DNA of 17,428 nucleotides from an uncultured Clostridia bacterium (lineage in GTDB: Bacteria; Bacillota; Clostridia; Christensenellales; CAG-917), in the NCBI GenBank assembly GCA_946056785.1, contig CAMGKS010000008.1, forward strand, positions 1 to 17,428, written 5' to 3'. The translations under genes and the position numbers were made by a program. Below, piece after piece: positions 6,597 through 14,256 of the stretch. The notes beneath the pieces were generated by a model that had not been told where the DNA came from, did not search any database, and was given only the letters and a program-made list of their open reading frames with translations. How positions within the stretch are numbered: the first letter of the stretch is position 1; the number at the start of each line of letters is the position of its first letter.

Positions 6597-6630
6597 TTAA
6601 TTAAAAAAAGATTGCTTAATTAAAAAAAGA
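6597..6630. repeat. 15-bp direct repeat in the uvrB-uvrA spacer
   Basis: TTAATTAAAAAAAGA occurs at 6597-6611 and 6616-6630, period 19. At 6674-6688, AAGTGAG-T-CTTACTT is an imperfect palindrome 41 bp before the uvrA start. Both are of unknown significance. Confidence 0.7.
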
Positions 6631-6729
6631 AAACGAATTTTAAAATCGGGAAGTTTATAGCTTTTACGAAACGAAGTGAGTCTTACTTAAAAGGCGTAGT
6701 TTTGATTGGATAAAACGTTAAGGTAATTT

Positions 6730-9555
6730 ATGGACGAAATAAAAATTAAAGGTGCAAAAGAAAACAACTTAAAGAATATCGATTTGACTATTCCTAGAGA
6801 TAAATTTATCGTATTTACCGGTTTGTCGGGAAGCGGTAAGTCATCCCTTGCTTTTGATACGATTTTTGCCGAAGGACAAAGAAGATATATTGAAAGTCTT
6901 TCAAGTTATGCCCGTCAATTTTTGGGACAGATGCAAAAGCCTGACGTCGAATATATCGAAGGACTTTCGCCGGCTGTAGCAATCGACCAGAAAACGACTT
7001 CAAAAAATCCGAGGTCTACGGTAGGCACGGTGACTGAGATTTACGACTATCTGAGATTGCTTTATGCCAGAATCGGCGTGCCGCATTGCCCTAAATGCGG
7101 AAAAGAGATCAGACCGCAGACGGTTGATGAAATTGCGGATAAAGTCATCGAAAGAGGCGGTAAAATTCAGATTTTGGCTCCTATCGTCCGTGGCAGAAAA
7201 GGAGAGTACAGAAAGGAACTTCAGGGGTTGAAAAAGAGCGGCTATCTCAGAGTCAAGATAGACGGAGTAAATTATACCCTCGATGAAGAAATTGAACTCG
7301 ATAAAAACTGCAAACACGAAATCAGCGTCGTTATCGACAGAATAATCATAAAAGAAGGAATAAACAAGCGTCTTTCCGACGCCATAGAAATTGCCCTTAA
7401 ACTTGCCGACGGACTTGTCGTATGTCAATTCGACGGGGGAGAAGGCGATAAATCGGAGGAAATACTGTTTTCGACAAAATACAGTTGCCCCGATTGCGAT
7501 ATATCGCTTGAAGAGTTGGAACCGAGATTGTTTTCTTTCAACAATCCGTACGGGGCTTGCCCCGACTGTTTAGGTCTTGGCTTTAAAAACGAGATAGACG
7601 TCGATTTGCTCGTGCCGGATAAAAATCTCTCTTTAGGCGAAGGTGCCATAAAGGCAAGCGGTTGGAGTATGGAAAGCGGTCAGATAATAAGAATGCAACT
7701 CAACGCTTTGTCCAAGGCGTACGGTTTCAGTCTGGACGTTCCTTTTAAAGATTTGCCTGAAAACGTTAAAAATATTATTTTTTACGGCAACGACAACGAA
7801 CGAATTCCTATGCAATATAACAGCAAGTCTTACAGCGGCACGTTTATGTCCCGTTATGAAGGAATTGCAAACAACCTTTTAAGGCGATATAACGAAAGCA
7901 CGTCCGAATACGCAAAACAAGAAATCGGAAAACTTATCAAAAACGTACCTTGCCTTACTTGTGGCGGAAAGCGTTTAAAAGCGGAAGCGTTGGCGGTAAC
8001 CGTCGGTGGACTTAATATCTATGAGCTTTGCGATATGTCGATAACTAAAATTGACGAATTTCTATACAACCTGAAACTTACTGCAAGTCAGAAGATGATT
8101 GCTGAAAGAATTTTGACGGAAATTCACGCAAGACTTAAATTTTTAATCGACGTAGGACTTGACTATCTGACTCTCAACCGTTCGTCGGGTACGCTTTCAG
8201 GTGGCGAATCGCAAAGAATAAGGCTTGCCACTCAGATAGGAAGCGGTCTTGTAGGAGTTTTATATATTCTTGACGAACCGAGTATCGGTCTACATCAAAG
8301 CGATAACGAAAAACTGCTTGATTCATTAAAGCGGCTAAGAGATTTGGGAAATACTTTGATAGTCGTCGAACACGACGAAGAAACGATGCGAGCGGCAGAT
8401 TATATAGTCGATATCGGTCCGGGTGCCGGCATGCACGGCGGCGAAGTCGTGGCACAAGGCAGCGTGGAGGACGTTATAAAATCAGAAAGGTCGATAACGG
8501 GAAAATACCTTTCGGGCGAGCTTAAAATAGACGTGCCTGAAAAGCGTTTAGACCCCGTCGGTTTTGTCCGGATAAAGGGAGCTAAGCAAAATAATTTAAA
8601 AGATATCGACGTGAAGATTCCCGTAGGCGTTATGACTTCGATTACCGGTGTATCGGGCAGCGGAAAGTCAAGTCTTATAAACGAAATTTTGTATCCTGCC
8701 GCATCAAACGTGCTGAACGGTTCACGATTGTCTGTCGGCAAATATGATTCCATTTCAGGACTTGAATATTTCGACAAAGTAATCGATATCGACCAAAGTC
8801 CTATAGGAAGAACGCCGAGAAGCAATCCTGTGACGTATACGGGCGTATTTTCGGCAATAAGAGATTTATATGCGTCATTACCCGAAGCAAAAGCAAGGGG
8901 ATATAAAGCGGGGCGTTTTTCGTTTAACATTTCTGGCGGACGATGTGAACACTGTTGCGGCGACGGAATAATAAAAATAGAAATGCACTTTTTGCCTGAT
9001 ATATACGTTCCGTGCGAAGTGTGCGGCGGAAAAAGATATAACCGTGAGACTTTGGAAGTTAAATACAAGGGGAAATCGATTTCCGACGTGCTCGATATGA
9101 CTATAGAGGAGGCGTGTAAGTTCTTTGAGAACGTTCCTAAAATTCGTAATAAACTTGTGACTTTGAATGAAGTAGGTTTATCATACGTAAAACTCGGACA
9201 GTCGTCGACAACTCTTTCGGGCGGAGAAGCGCAAAGAGTAAAACTTGCCACGGAACTGTCAAGGAAAAGCACCGGAAGAACTTTATACATTCTTGACGAG
9301 CCTACGACAGGTTTGCACACTCACGACGTGGCAAAACTCGTTAATATTCTTAAACGATTAGTCGACGGCAAAAATACGGTGGTTGTTATCGAACACAATC
9401 TCGACGTAATTAAAGTTTCAGATTACGTCATCGACTTAGGTCCGTGCGGCGGCGATAAAGGCGGAACGGTAATTGCCGAGGGAACACCTGAACAAGTAGC
9501 GGAAATTCAGGGCAGCGCGACAGGCAGGTTTTTAAAACAGGTATTAAACCGCTAA
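6730..9555 (+). CDS. uvrA: UvrA, excinuclease ABC subunit A
   Basis: UvrA is the DNA-damage-sensing ATPase that dimerises, finds distorted DNA and loads UvrB. The 941-aa protein is full length with two ABC-type ATPase halves. First half: Walker [10 protein letters not shown] (31-39), zinc module C253-X2-C256-X20-C277-X2-C280 inserted in the first domain, signature LSGGESQR (489-496) and Walker [14 protein letters not shown]. Second half: Walker [10 protein letters not shown] (640-648), zinc finger C739-X2-C742-X19-C762-X2-C765 with the conserved [16 protein letters not shown] stretch, signature LSGGEAQR (829-836) and Walker [13 protein letters not shown]. An extra CPKC pair (120-123) lies in the UvrB-binding part. 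AAGG (6720-6723) precedes the ATG. The order uvrB then uvrA is usual in Bacillota and the two subunits act together. Confidence 0.97.
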   Translation: MDEIKIKGAKENNLKNIDLTIPRDKFIVFTGLSGSGKSSLAFDTIFAEGQRRYIESLSSYARQFLGQMQKPDVEYIEGLSPAVAIDQKTTSKNPRSTVGTVTEIYDYLRLLYARIGVPHCPKCGKEIRPQTVDEIADKVIERGGKIQILAPIVRGRKGEYRKELQGLKKSGYLRVKIDGVNYTLDEEIELDKNCKHEISVVIDRIIIKEGINKRLSDAIEIALKLADGLVVCQFDGGEGDKSEEILFSTKYSCPDCDISLEELEPRLFSFNNPYGACPDCLGLGFKNEIDVDLLVPDKNLSLGEGAIKASGWSMESGQIIRMQLNALSKAYGFSLDVPFKDLPENVKNIIFYGNDNERIPMQYNSKSYSGTFMSRYEGIANNLLRRYNESTSEYAKQEIGKLIKNVPCLTCGGKRLKAEALAVTVGGLNIYELCDMSITKIDEFLYNLKLTASQKMIAERILTEIHARLKFLIDVGLDYLTLNRSSGTLSGGESQRIRLATQIGSGLVGVLYILDEPSIGLHQSDNEKLLDSLKRLRDLGNTLIVVEHDEETMRAADYIVDIGPGAGMHGGEVVAQGSVEDVIKSERSITGKYLSGELKIDVPEKRLDPVGFVRIKGAKQNNLKDIDVKIPVGVMTSITGVSGSGKSSLINEILYPAASNVLNGSRLSVGKYDSISGLEYFDKVIDIDQSPIGRTPRSNPVTYTGVFSAIRDLYASLPEAKARGYKAGRFSFNISGGRCEHCCGDGIIKIEMHFLPDIYVPCEVCGGKRYNRETLEVKYKGKSISDVLDMTIEEACKFFENVPKIRNKLVTLNEVGLSYVKLGQSSTTLSGGEAQRVKLATELSRKSTGRTLYILDEPTTGLHTHDVAKLVNILKRLVDGKNTVVVIEHNLDVIKVSDYVIDLGPCGGDKGGTVIAEGTPEQVAEIQGSATGRFLKQVLNR

Positions 9556-9565
9556 TAACGGTTTA
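9545..9565 (+). terminator. Inverted repeat over the uvrA stop codon
   Basis: TAAACCG (9545-9551), seven-base loop containing the TAA stop, CGGTTTA (9559-9565): a perfect 7-bp stem. No T-tract follows, so it is a weak terminator at best or a 3' end stabiliser. A second small stem, ACCGT-CAAAAA-CGGT, lies at 9606-9620. Confidence 0.3.
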
Positions 9566-9652
9566 GTCGTCAGGCTGAAGTTTTACGGATTGATAAAATT
9601 TATACACCGTCAAAAACGGTAAATGCAATATTATGTTATACAGTTATTTTTA

Positions 9653-9681
9653 TTGAAATAAACGGGGTTTTAATGTATAAT
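9653..9681 (+). promoter_or_regulatory. Sigma-A promoter upstream of thyA-folA
   Basis: TTGAAA (9653-9658) and a perfect TATAAT (9676-9681) are 17 bp apart. Transcription would start near 9688, leaving a leader of about 360 nt before thyA. Confidence 0.75.
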
Positions 9682-9687
9682 ATTTTT

Positions 9688-10048
9688 CAGTCATCGTGAA
9701 ACGGATAAGTTTAAAAGAAAAAATGATTTGCAGACGTTTTAAACAAAACGTAGCGACGCTTTGCGTTTACGTTCACGGCGCTAATTTTCATTGTCAGAAA
9801 TAAGTTAAAAGCGGCGACAGGTTAAACAGAACCTAAAAACATAATTGCAAGCTTTAAAGTTCAATATAAAAGCATAATTGCGAGTTTTAAAAATCAATAT
9901 AAAAATGTAATTGCAAGTTTTTAAAATCAATATAAAAATACAATTTAAAGCTTACAATGATTAATCAAAATTTAAATAATCGTAATAACAATCGGAAATT
10001 AAAGCGTATGCCGTAATAGAAGCAGGCTACGCAAACGGAGGAAGAAAT
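9688..10048 (+). other. Long leader of thyA-folA
   Basis: No gene is supported. The stretch holds an inverted repeat ACGTTTT-AAAC-AAAACGT (9734-9751), a moderately stable GC-containing stem region after it (to about 9780), the 33-bp tandem repeat (9840-9938) and the thyA ribosome site GGAGG (10037-10041). A 26-codon open frame from the ATG at 9723 has no ribosome site. I could not match the leader to a tetrahydrofolate riboswitch or a T-box by eye. Confidence 0.4.
9840..9938. repeat. 33-bp tandem repeat, three units plus a partial fourth
   Basis: Units at 9840-9872, 9873-9905 and 9906-9938 have exactly the same length and share AATTGC(A/G)AG, a T/A-rich middle and TCAATATAAAA. A partial, diverged unit follows (about 9939-9958). 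Units are contiguous without spacers, so this is not a CRISPR array. It lies between a consensus promoter and thyA. Confidence 0.88.
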
Positions 10049-10879
10049 ATGAGTAAAGCAGATAAAATTTTCATTAACACGTGTAGAGATATTCTCGATA
10101 ACGGGGTTTGGGATACCGAATTCGAAGTCAGACCCGTCTGGGCTGATGGCACGCCCGCTCATACCATCAAGAAGTTTTGTATCGTAAACAGATATAATCT
10201 TGCGGAAGAATTTCCTATTATAACGCTCAGAAAAACCAATTTTGAGGCGGCAGTTGACGAAATACTTTGGATCTGGCAAAAAAAATCGAATAACGTACAC
10301 GATTTGCATAGCCATATATGGGACAGTTGGGCAGACGCAAGCGGTTCTATCGGAAAGGCATACGGCTATCAGTTAGGCGTTAAACATAAATATAAGGAAG
10401 GAGAATTCGACCAGGTAGACAGAGTGTTGTTCGATTTGAAACACAATCCTCAATCGCGAAGAATTCTCACAAATATTTACAATTTTCAAGATTTACACGA
10501 AATGAATTTGTATCCGTGCGCTTATTCGATGACGTTTAACGTGGCAGGCGGCAAGCTGAATGCAATTTTAAATCAACGCTCTCAGGATACGCTTACAGCT
10601 AACAATTGGAACGTCGTACAATATGCGGTGCTCGTTCACATGTTTGCACAAGTCAGCGGACTTCAAGCAGGAGAATTGGTTCACGTAATTTCCGACGCCC
10701 ATATTTACGACAGACATATTCCTATTGTCGAAGAAGTTTTGAAAAATCCGCAATACGAAGCGCCGAAATTTTGGATAAATCCTGAAATTAAAAATTTCTA
10801 CGATTTCAAAGTGGAAGATTTTAAATTGACTGATTATAAATTTACTCCGCTTAACAAAAAAATAGAGGTGGCTATCTGA
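10049..10879 (+). CDS. thyA: Thymidylate synthase ThyA (B. subtilis ThyA-type)
   Basis: ThyA methylates dUMP to dTMP using 5,10-methylenetetrahydrofolate, which is both one-carbon donor and reductant and leaves as dihydrofolate. The 276-aa protein is complete. Key residues: catalytic nucleophile C157 in LYPCAYSMTF, the phosphate-binding pair R137-R138 in NPQSRRIL, QRSQD (176-180) followed by TANNWN, where the usual ThyB-like sequence is QRSxDxxLGxPFN, and DAHIYDRH near the C-terminus. The QRSQD-TANNWN variant and the family length match the ThyA class of B. subtilis rather than the E. coli-like class. GGAGG (10037-10041) lies seven bases before the ATG. The stop overlaps the folA start, so both are made from one message, which makes biochemical sense because DHFR recycles the product. 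Confidence 0.95.
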   Translation: MSKADKIFINTCRDILDNGVWDTEFEVRPVWADGTPAHTIKKFCIVNRYNLAEEFPIITLRKTNFEAAVDEILWIWQKKSNNVHDLHSHIWDSWADASGSIGKAYGYQLGVKHKYKEGEFDQVDRVLFDLKHNPQSRRILTNIYNFQDLHEMNLYPCAYSMTFNVAGGKLNAILNQRSQDTLTANNWNVVQYAVLVHMFAQVSGLQAGELVHVISDAHIYDRHIPIVEEVLKNPQYEAPKFWINPEIKNFYDFKVEDFKLTDYKFTPLNKKIEVAI

Positions 10880-11379
10880 TGAAAGCAATAGTCTGCGTAG
10901 ATAAAAAATGGGGTATAGGAAAAAACAACGATTTACTTTTTCATCTTCCGGAAGATATGCGTCGCTTTGTATCGCACACGATGGGCAAAGTAGTCGTTAT
11001 GGGGTCGAATACGCTGTTGTCTTTTCCGAACGGAAAACCTCTTAAAAACAGAACCAATATCGTTCTTTGGCCTGACGGAATAAGAGACGACGTAATTATC
11101 GTCAGAAGTTTGCAGGAGCTAAGCGACGAGCTTAAAAAGTACGCTTCCGACGACGTTTTCATAATAGGCGGAGCAATGTTTTATAGGACTATGCTCGATT
11201 TTTGCACTGAAGTTATAGTTACAAAAGTAAATGCCGACGGAGAGGCAACCGTGTTTTTTGAAAATCTTGACGAAAGACAAGGTTGGCGTCTGAAAGAAGA
11301 AACGGAGTATATGATTGCCGAAAACGGAAAAGAATATAAATTCTGCGTTTATGTAAACGATGAAGTAAAAAGTTTTTAA
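10879..11379 (+). CDS. folA: Dihydrofolate reductase
   Basis: DHFR reduces dihydrofolate, the by-product of ThyA, to tetrahydrofolate with NADPH. This 166-aa protein is of standard length. Motifs: the Met20-loop region KWGIGKNNDLL (10-20), catalytic acid D26 in HLPEDMRRF, VVVMGSNT (38-45), substrate-binding R58 in NRTNIVL, and the NADPH-binding IGGAMFY (96-102). Two positions deviate from most bacterial enzymes: Phe21 replaces the usual Trp before H-L-P, and Ser43 replaces the Arg of the GRxT cofactor motif. The ATG lies in TGATG, overlapping the thyA stop by one base, with AGAGGTGG (10864-10871) inside thyA as ribosome site. Assignment is secure. Reduced activity or altered NADPH affinity from Ser43 is only a possibility. 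Confidence 0.92.
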   Translation: MKAIVCVDKKWGIGKNNDLLFHLPEDMRRFVSHTMGKVVVMGSNTLLSFPNGKPLKNRTNIVLWPDGIRDDVIIVRSLQELSDELKKYASDDVFIIGGAMFYRTMLDFCTEVIVTKVNADGEATVFFENLDERQGWRLKEETEYMIAENGKEYKFCVYVNDEVKSF

Positions 11380-11706
11380 TCGACGAACGGTTTATCGGCG
11401 TTTATAAAACGGCTTTGTTTTAGATAAAGTTTAGTGTAAGTTAAAGTTTATCGTAAAATCAGATATTGTTTAGATAAAGTTATTTTTTAAATAAATAAGA
11501 TTGTTTTTTATTGTTTAACAGTGCGTTTTAAAAAGGTTTGTTACAGTACGATATCCCGTCGCATAAAAATTTTGACGTTTGCGTGCTTGCCTTCCGCTTG
11601 ATTGTTGCCGCTTTTAAAAATTCAAGCAATTTCATCTACGTTTAAACGTAGTATATTAATAAAAACAAAAAATCGCAATTTAATTAATTAATTTAATTAG
11701 TCTGTT
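11380..11706. other. Spacer downstream of folA
   Basis: No gene is supported. It contains a 13-bp direct repeat (TTTAGATAAAGTT at 11419 and 11469), an inverted pair GCTTGA (11596-11601) and TCAAGC (11622-11627), and the perfect palindrome at 11636-11651. It ends at the terminator below. Confidence 0.45.
11636..11651. promoter_or_regulatory. 16-bp perfect palindrome
   Basis: CTACGTTTAAACGTAG reads identically on both strands. It could be an operator. A related pair of half-sites (ACGTTTT and AAAACGTAG) occurs at 9734-9753 on the other side of thyA-folA. Confidence 0.45.
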
Positions 11707-11732
11707 TAGCCGCAATTTGCGGCTATTTTTTT
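11707..11732 (+). terminator. Intrinsic terminator
   Basis: TAGCCGC (11707-11713), loop AATTT, GCGGCTA (11719-11725), then seven T residues (11726-11732). It lies 327 bases after the folA stop, so it either ends a long 3' tail of thyA-folA or terminates an unrecognised small RNA. Confidence 0.88.
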
Positions 11733-11913
11733 GCAAAAAAGTACGTTAAAAGTCTATAAACTAAAAATACATTTACAACCCGAAATTATGACTAAAATTA
11801 AAGCAGTATAAAAGACATATAATATTTTGTGTGACGATTCCTACTGCTCGGTGTTTTACGCTTTTTATATATTGTTAAAGCGGAAGTAAATTTTACCAAG
11901 AGAATTTTGATTG
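11733..11913. other. Spacer before the lipoprotein-ABC operon
   Basis: No gene or repeat is seen. A TATAAT at 11818-11823 lacks a matching -35. Confidence 0.4.
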
Positions 11914-11942
11914 TTGACAATATCCGCAAATAATAGTACAAT
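11914..11942 (+). promoter_or_regulatory. Sigma-A promoter of the lipoprotein-ABC operon
   Basis: TTGACA (11914-11919) and TACAAT (11937-11942) are 17 bp apart, about 60 bases before the ATG at 12003. The leader contains AGGGGG followed by a two-codon frame (ATG CTA TAA at 11966-11974). Confidence 0.82.
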
Positions 11943-12002
11943 CAAAGCAGGGGGTAAGTAAATATATGCTATAACTAAGGAAAAAAGGCGGAGGTGAAGT
12001 GT

Positions 12003-13520
12003 ATGAAACAGTCTGCTTTTAGAAAATATTCTGTTTTCTTATTATTGGCTATTTTAGTAGTCACTTTGTCTTTTGTTCTCGTTTCTTGTTCAAATTCAGC
12101 TGAAAATTCACAAAATCCTTCAAACGGATACGGAAAATGGGGAGACGATATAGTAATTATCGAAGAAGATATAGTTTATACAGACGATACGGTTTCCGTT
12201 TTTACAGACAGTGCGAATAGAGTCAATGATAAGTTAAGTTCTCATTATGGAGAATATAAATATCTTGACTCTGTTTTTTTGTTGGAAATTCTTTCGGAAG
12301 CAAAAGTCCCTAACGAATCCGTCGTGAAAATGTCGCAAGTGTTGGATGAATACGGCAACGTTCTTATTGAGATTTATGACCGAACGATTAAATCTTTAGA
12401 TTTTAAAGCCGATGACGTCAAGCTTTTGCGAAGTGCTTACATGGACACTATAGACGCAATAGGCAGCGACGCATTGGGGTACGTGGCTTACCATTATATC
12501 TGTCAATCTCTTAAAGAAGCAAAAAGCTTTTATAAGGAATGTCTTGACGCAATCGAATCAGGCAATCTCAATGAATTCGATTGGTATTCGGAAAAATACA
12601 CCGAAGCTCAAAAAGCACAGAATCTGGTTAAATATACTAAACAATATAATGAATTCTATCGCTATGCCGACAACTGCATTTATGCAATGGACGAGTTAGG
12701 TCCGGAGCAACTTATAGTTTTGGGCAGAGTCTATTTGTCGTTTATGACAGCCGGTGTAATGTCGCTTGACGGCACGGGCATTGCCGATGCCATAACCATC
12801 GTAAAAGATATCGTCCAAAGCGGTTTTATCGTTAATGCAAGCACGGTGGAGGCAAATATCGTTGCGTTTTTAAAGAGCAACGCAGACGTCATTTTAAAAA
12901 TCAAAATTGCCGATTCGGGTTGGAATGCAGTATATAAAATTGTTGATTTATATCTTGGCATAATCATAGGCAGAAACAGCGGCGAGGAATACGTCGATAC
13001 TTCATATCTTAATTTGCTTGATTTGCGGATATGGGATATTTTTGTAGACGGTTGTGCGAATCTTAATTTCGGCAAGTTCGTTAATTTTATCGCAGACGTT
13101 GCGTACAGCATAATTACAACGATGAATGACGAAGATTTAAAGCAGCTTTTGTATTGCATGTTAACTTATACAAGCGACGGTAAATATTATTACGTCGATA
13201 AAGAAATCACTGCCGAACAGTATGCTATATACAAAACGGACAATAGCCGTGCAATTTGTCAGGCAATAAACAGTTTTTCCGCCGACAAAAAAGAAGAAGC
13301 CGAGATATATTTTCTAGACATTTTAAGGACTACCGAAAAAGCGTTCGTAAAGAAAATAGATCCGTCCGCCGTTCCGACAGGCGTTACGTTTACGAGATAC
13401 GGCTTTGAGGACCTTTGGGCTGCTGCGGAAAATAATGCGGATTCAGATTTGATAGTGAAAATTTTGAAAGGAATAATTTATAGATATGCCCCTAACATTG
13501 CAAGGTGTTATTTGAGATGA
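12003..13520 (+). CDS. Large lipoprotein of unknown family
   Basis: This 505-aa protein begins with a lipoprotein signal: a basic start, a hydrophobic core (residues 11-27) and lipobox L26-V27-S28-C29. It should therefore be anchored to the outer face of the membrane. A Ser/Asn-rich linker (about 30-45) and an acidic patch (DDIVIIEEDIVYTDD) follow. The remainder is predicted mostly helical, rich in Tyr, Asp, Lys and Ala, without further membrane segments, repeats or a motif I recognise. I chose the ATG at 12003 because GGAGGT (11990-11995) lies seven bases upstream; a GTG at 11994 would overlap that site. The gene is first in an operon, sharing four bases with the ABC ATPase, so it is probably the extracytoplasmic partner of the transporter: a substrate-capturing, sensing or exported component. 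That role is inference from context. Confidence 0.82.
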   Translation: MKQSAFRKYSVFLLLAILVVTLSFVLVSCSNSAENSQNPSNGYGKWGDDIVIIEEDIVYTDDTVSVFTDSANRVNDKLSSHYGEYKYLDSVFLLEILSEAKVPNESVVKMSQVLDEYGNVLIEIYDRTIKSLDFKADDVKLLRSAYMDTIDAIGSDALGYVAYHYICQSLKEAKSFYKECLDAIESGNLNEFDWYSEKYTEAQKAQNLVKYTKQYNEFYRYADNCIYAMDELGPEQLIVLGRVYLSFMTAGVMSLDGTGIADAITIVKDIVQSGFIVNASTVEANIVAFLKSNADVILKIKIADSGWNAVYKIVDLYLGIIIGRNSGEEYVDTSYLNLLDLRIWDIFVDGCANLNFGKFVNFIADVAYSIITTMNDEDLKQLLYCMLTYTSDGKYYYVDKEITAEQYAIYKTDNSRAICQAINSFSADKKEEAEIYFLDILRTTEKAFVKKIDPSAVPTGVTFTRYGFEDLWAAAENNADSDLIVKILKGIIYRYAPNIARCYLR

Positions 13521-14179
13521 GTATGATTGTTGCTGAAAACGTTACAAAAAGATTTGGCGATTACGTGGTTTTAGATAACCTTTCGCTGAAAATCGAAGAA
13601 GGCGAGTTTGTGTCTATTATGGGCGAATCGGGAAGCGGTAAAAGCACTTTTCTTTCCGTTATTAGCGGAGCTGCAAAATGCGACGAAGGAAAAGTGTTTT
13701 TGTGCGGAAAAGATTTGTCGGCATTGAACGAAAAGGAACTTGCCGTTATGAGACGTACGGAGTTAGGTTTCGTTTATCAGTTTTTCAATTTGATTCCTAC
13801 TTTGTCGGTGGAAGAAAACGTGCTTTTGCCGATATATCTGAGGAAAGATAACGTTAAAAAACAAAAAGAATATATGATGGAAGTTATGGAACGTATGAGA
13901 ATTTCTCATTTGCTGAACAGGTATCCCGATAAGCTGTCGGGCGGCGAACAGCAAAGGGTAGCAATCGCACGCTCCGTATTATATAAGCCGAAAGTTTTGA
14001 TGCTCGACGAACCTACCGGAAATCTCGACAGCCGTGCAAGAGAAGACATTATGGACTTGCTTGTCGAACTCAACGCAAAAGACAAAATTACGATAGTGCA
14101 GGTTACGCACAGTATGGAAACCGCAGTCAGGGGAACAAGAATCGTGCATATGATTGACGGCAGATTGGAAGAAGAATAA
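13517..14179 (+). CDS. ABC transporter ATPase, MacB/LolD/FtsE-type
   Basis: This 220-aa cytoplasmic ATPase powers the adjoining permease. It has all ABC elements: Walker A GESGSGKST (36-44), Q-loop Q88, signature LSGGEQQR (140-147), Walker B VLMLDEP (160-166) with E165, D-loop NLD (169-171) and switch H198. The short length, the sequence VYQFFNLIPTLSVEENV and the partner with FtsX domains put it in the MacB/LolD/BceA-like group, which drives mechanotransmission rather than classical import. The start at 13517 overlaps the lipoprotein stop in ATGA, a typical coupled junction. In-frame alternatives are GTG 13505 and ATG 13523. The permease follows after 77 bp. Confidence 0.93.
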   Translation: MSMIVAENVTKRFGDYVVLDNLSLKIEEGEFVSIMGESGSGKSTFLSVISGAAKCDEGKVFLCGKDLSALNEKELAVMRRTELGFVYQFFNLIPTLSVEENVLLPIYLRKDNVKKQKEYMMEVMERMRISHLLNRYPDKLSGGEQQRVAIARSVLYKPKVLMLDEPTGNLDSRAREDIMDLLVELNAKDKITIVQVTHSMETAVRGTRIVHMIDGRLEEE

Positions 14180-14256
14180 ACGCTTTTTAGTCTTTTCAAG
14201 CTATTTTTTAAGCAAAATTTATGATTTAAAATCGTATCTGAAAACGGAACAGGTTT

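Noticed and set aside
8400..9320. A 306-codon minus-strand open frame inside uvrA
   Set aside because: It lies opposite the highly conserved second ATPase half of UvrA, has no ribosome site or family motif, and follows from the codon use of the sense gene.
9723..9803. 26-codon leader peptide before thyA
   Set aside because: No Shine-Dalgarno precedes the ATG and there is no regulatory codon run or adjacent terminator/antiterminator pair.
9840..9938. CRISPR array
   Set aside because: The 33-bp units are contiguous, without unique spacers, and no cas genes are present.
9682..10036. Tetrahydrofolate riboswitch in the thyA leader
   Set aside because: The context invites it, but the conserved core of that riboswitch could not be found by eye in the leader.
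11818..11823. Second promoter at TATAAT before the lipoprotein operon
   Set aside because: No -35-like hexamer at a suitable distance; the TTGACA/TACAAT pair at 11914-11942 is far better.
11949..11974. Two-codon frame (ATG CTA TAA) after AGGGGG upstream of the large lipoprotein
   Set aside because: Spacing of 11 bases is long and such minimal frames arise readily by chance; noted only as part of the leader.
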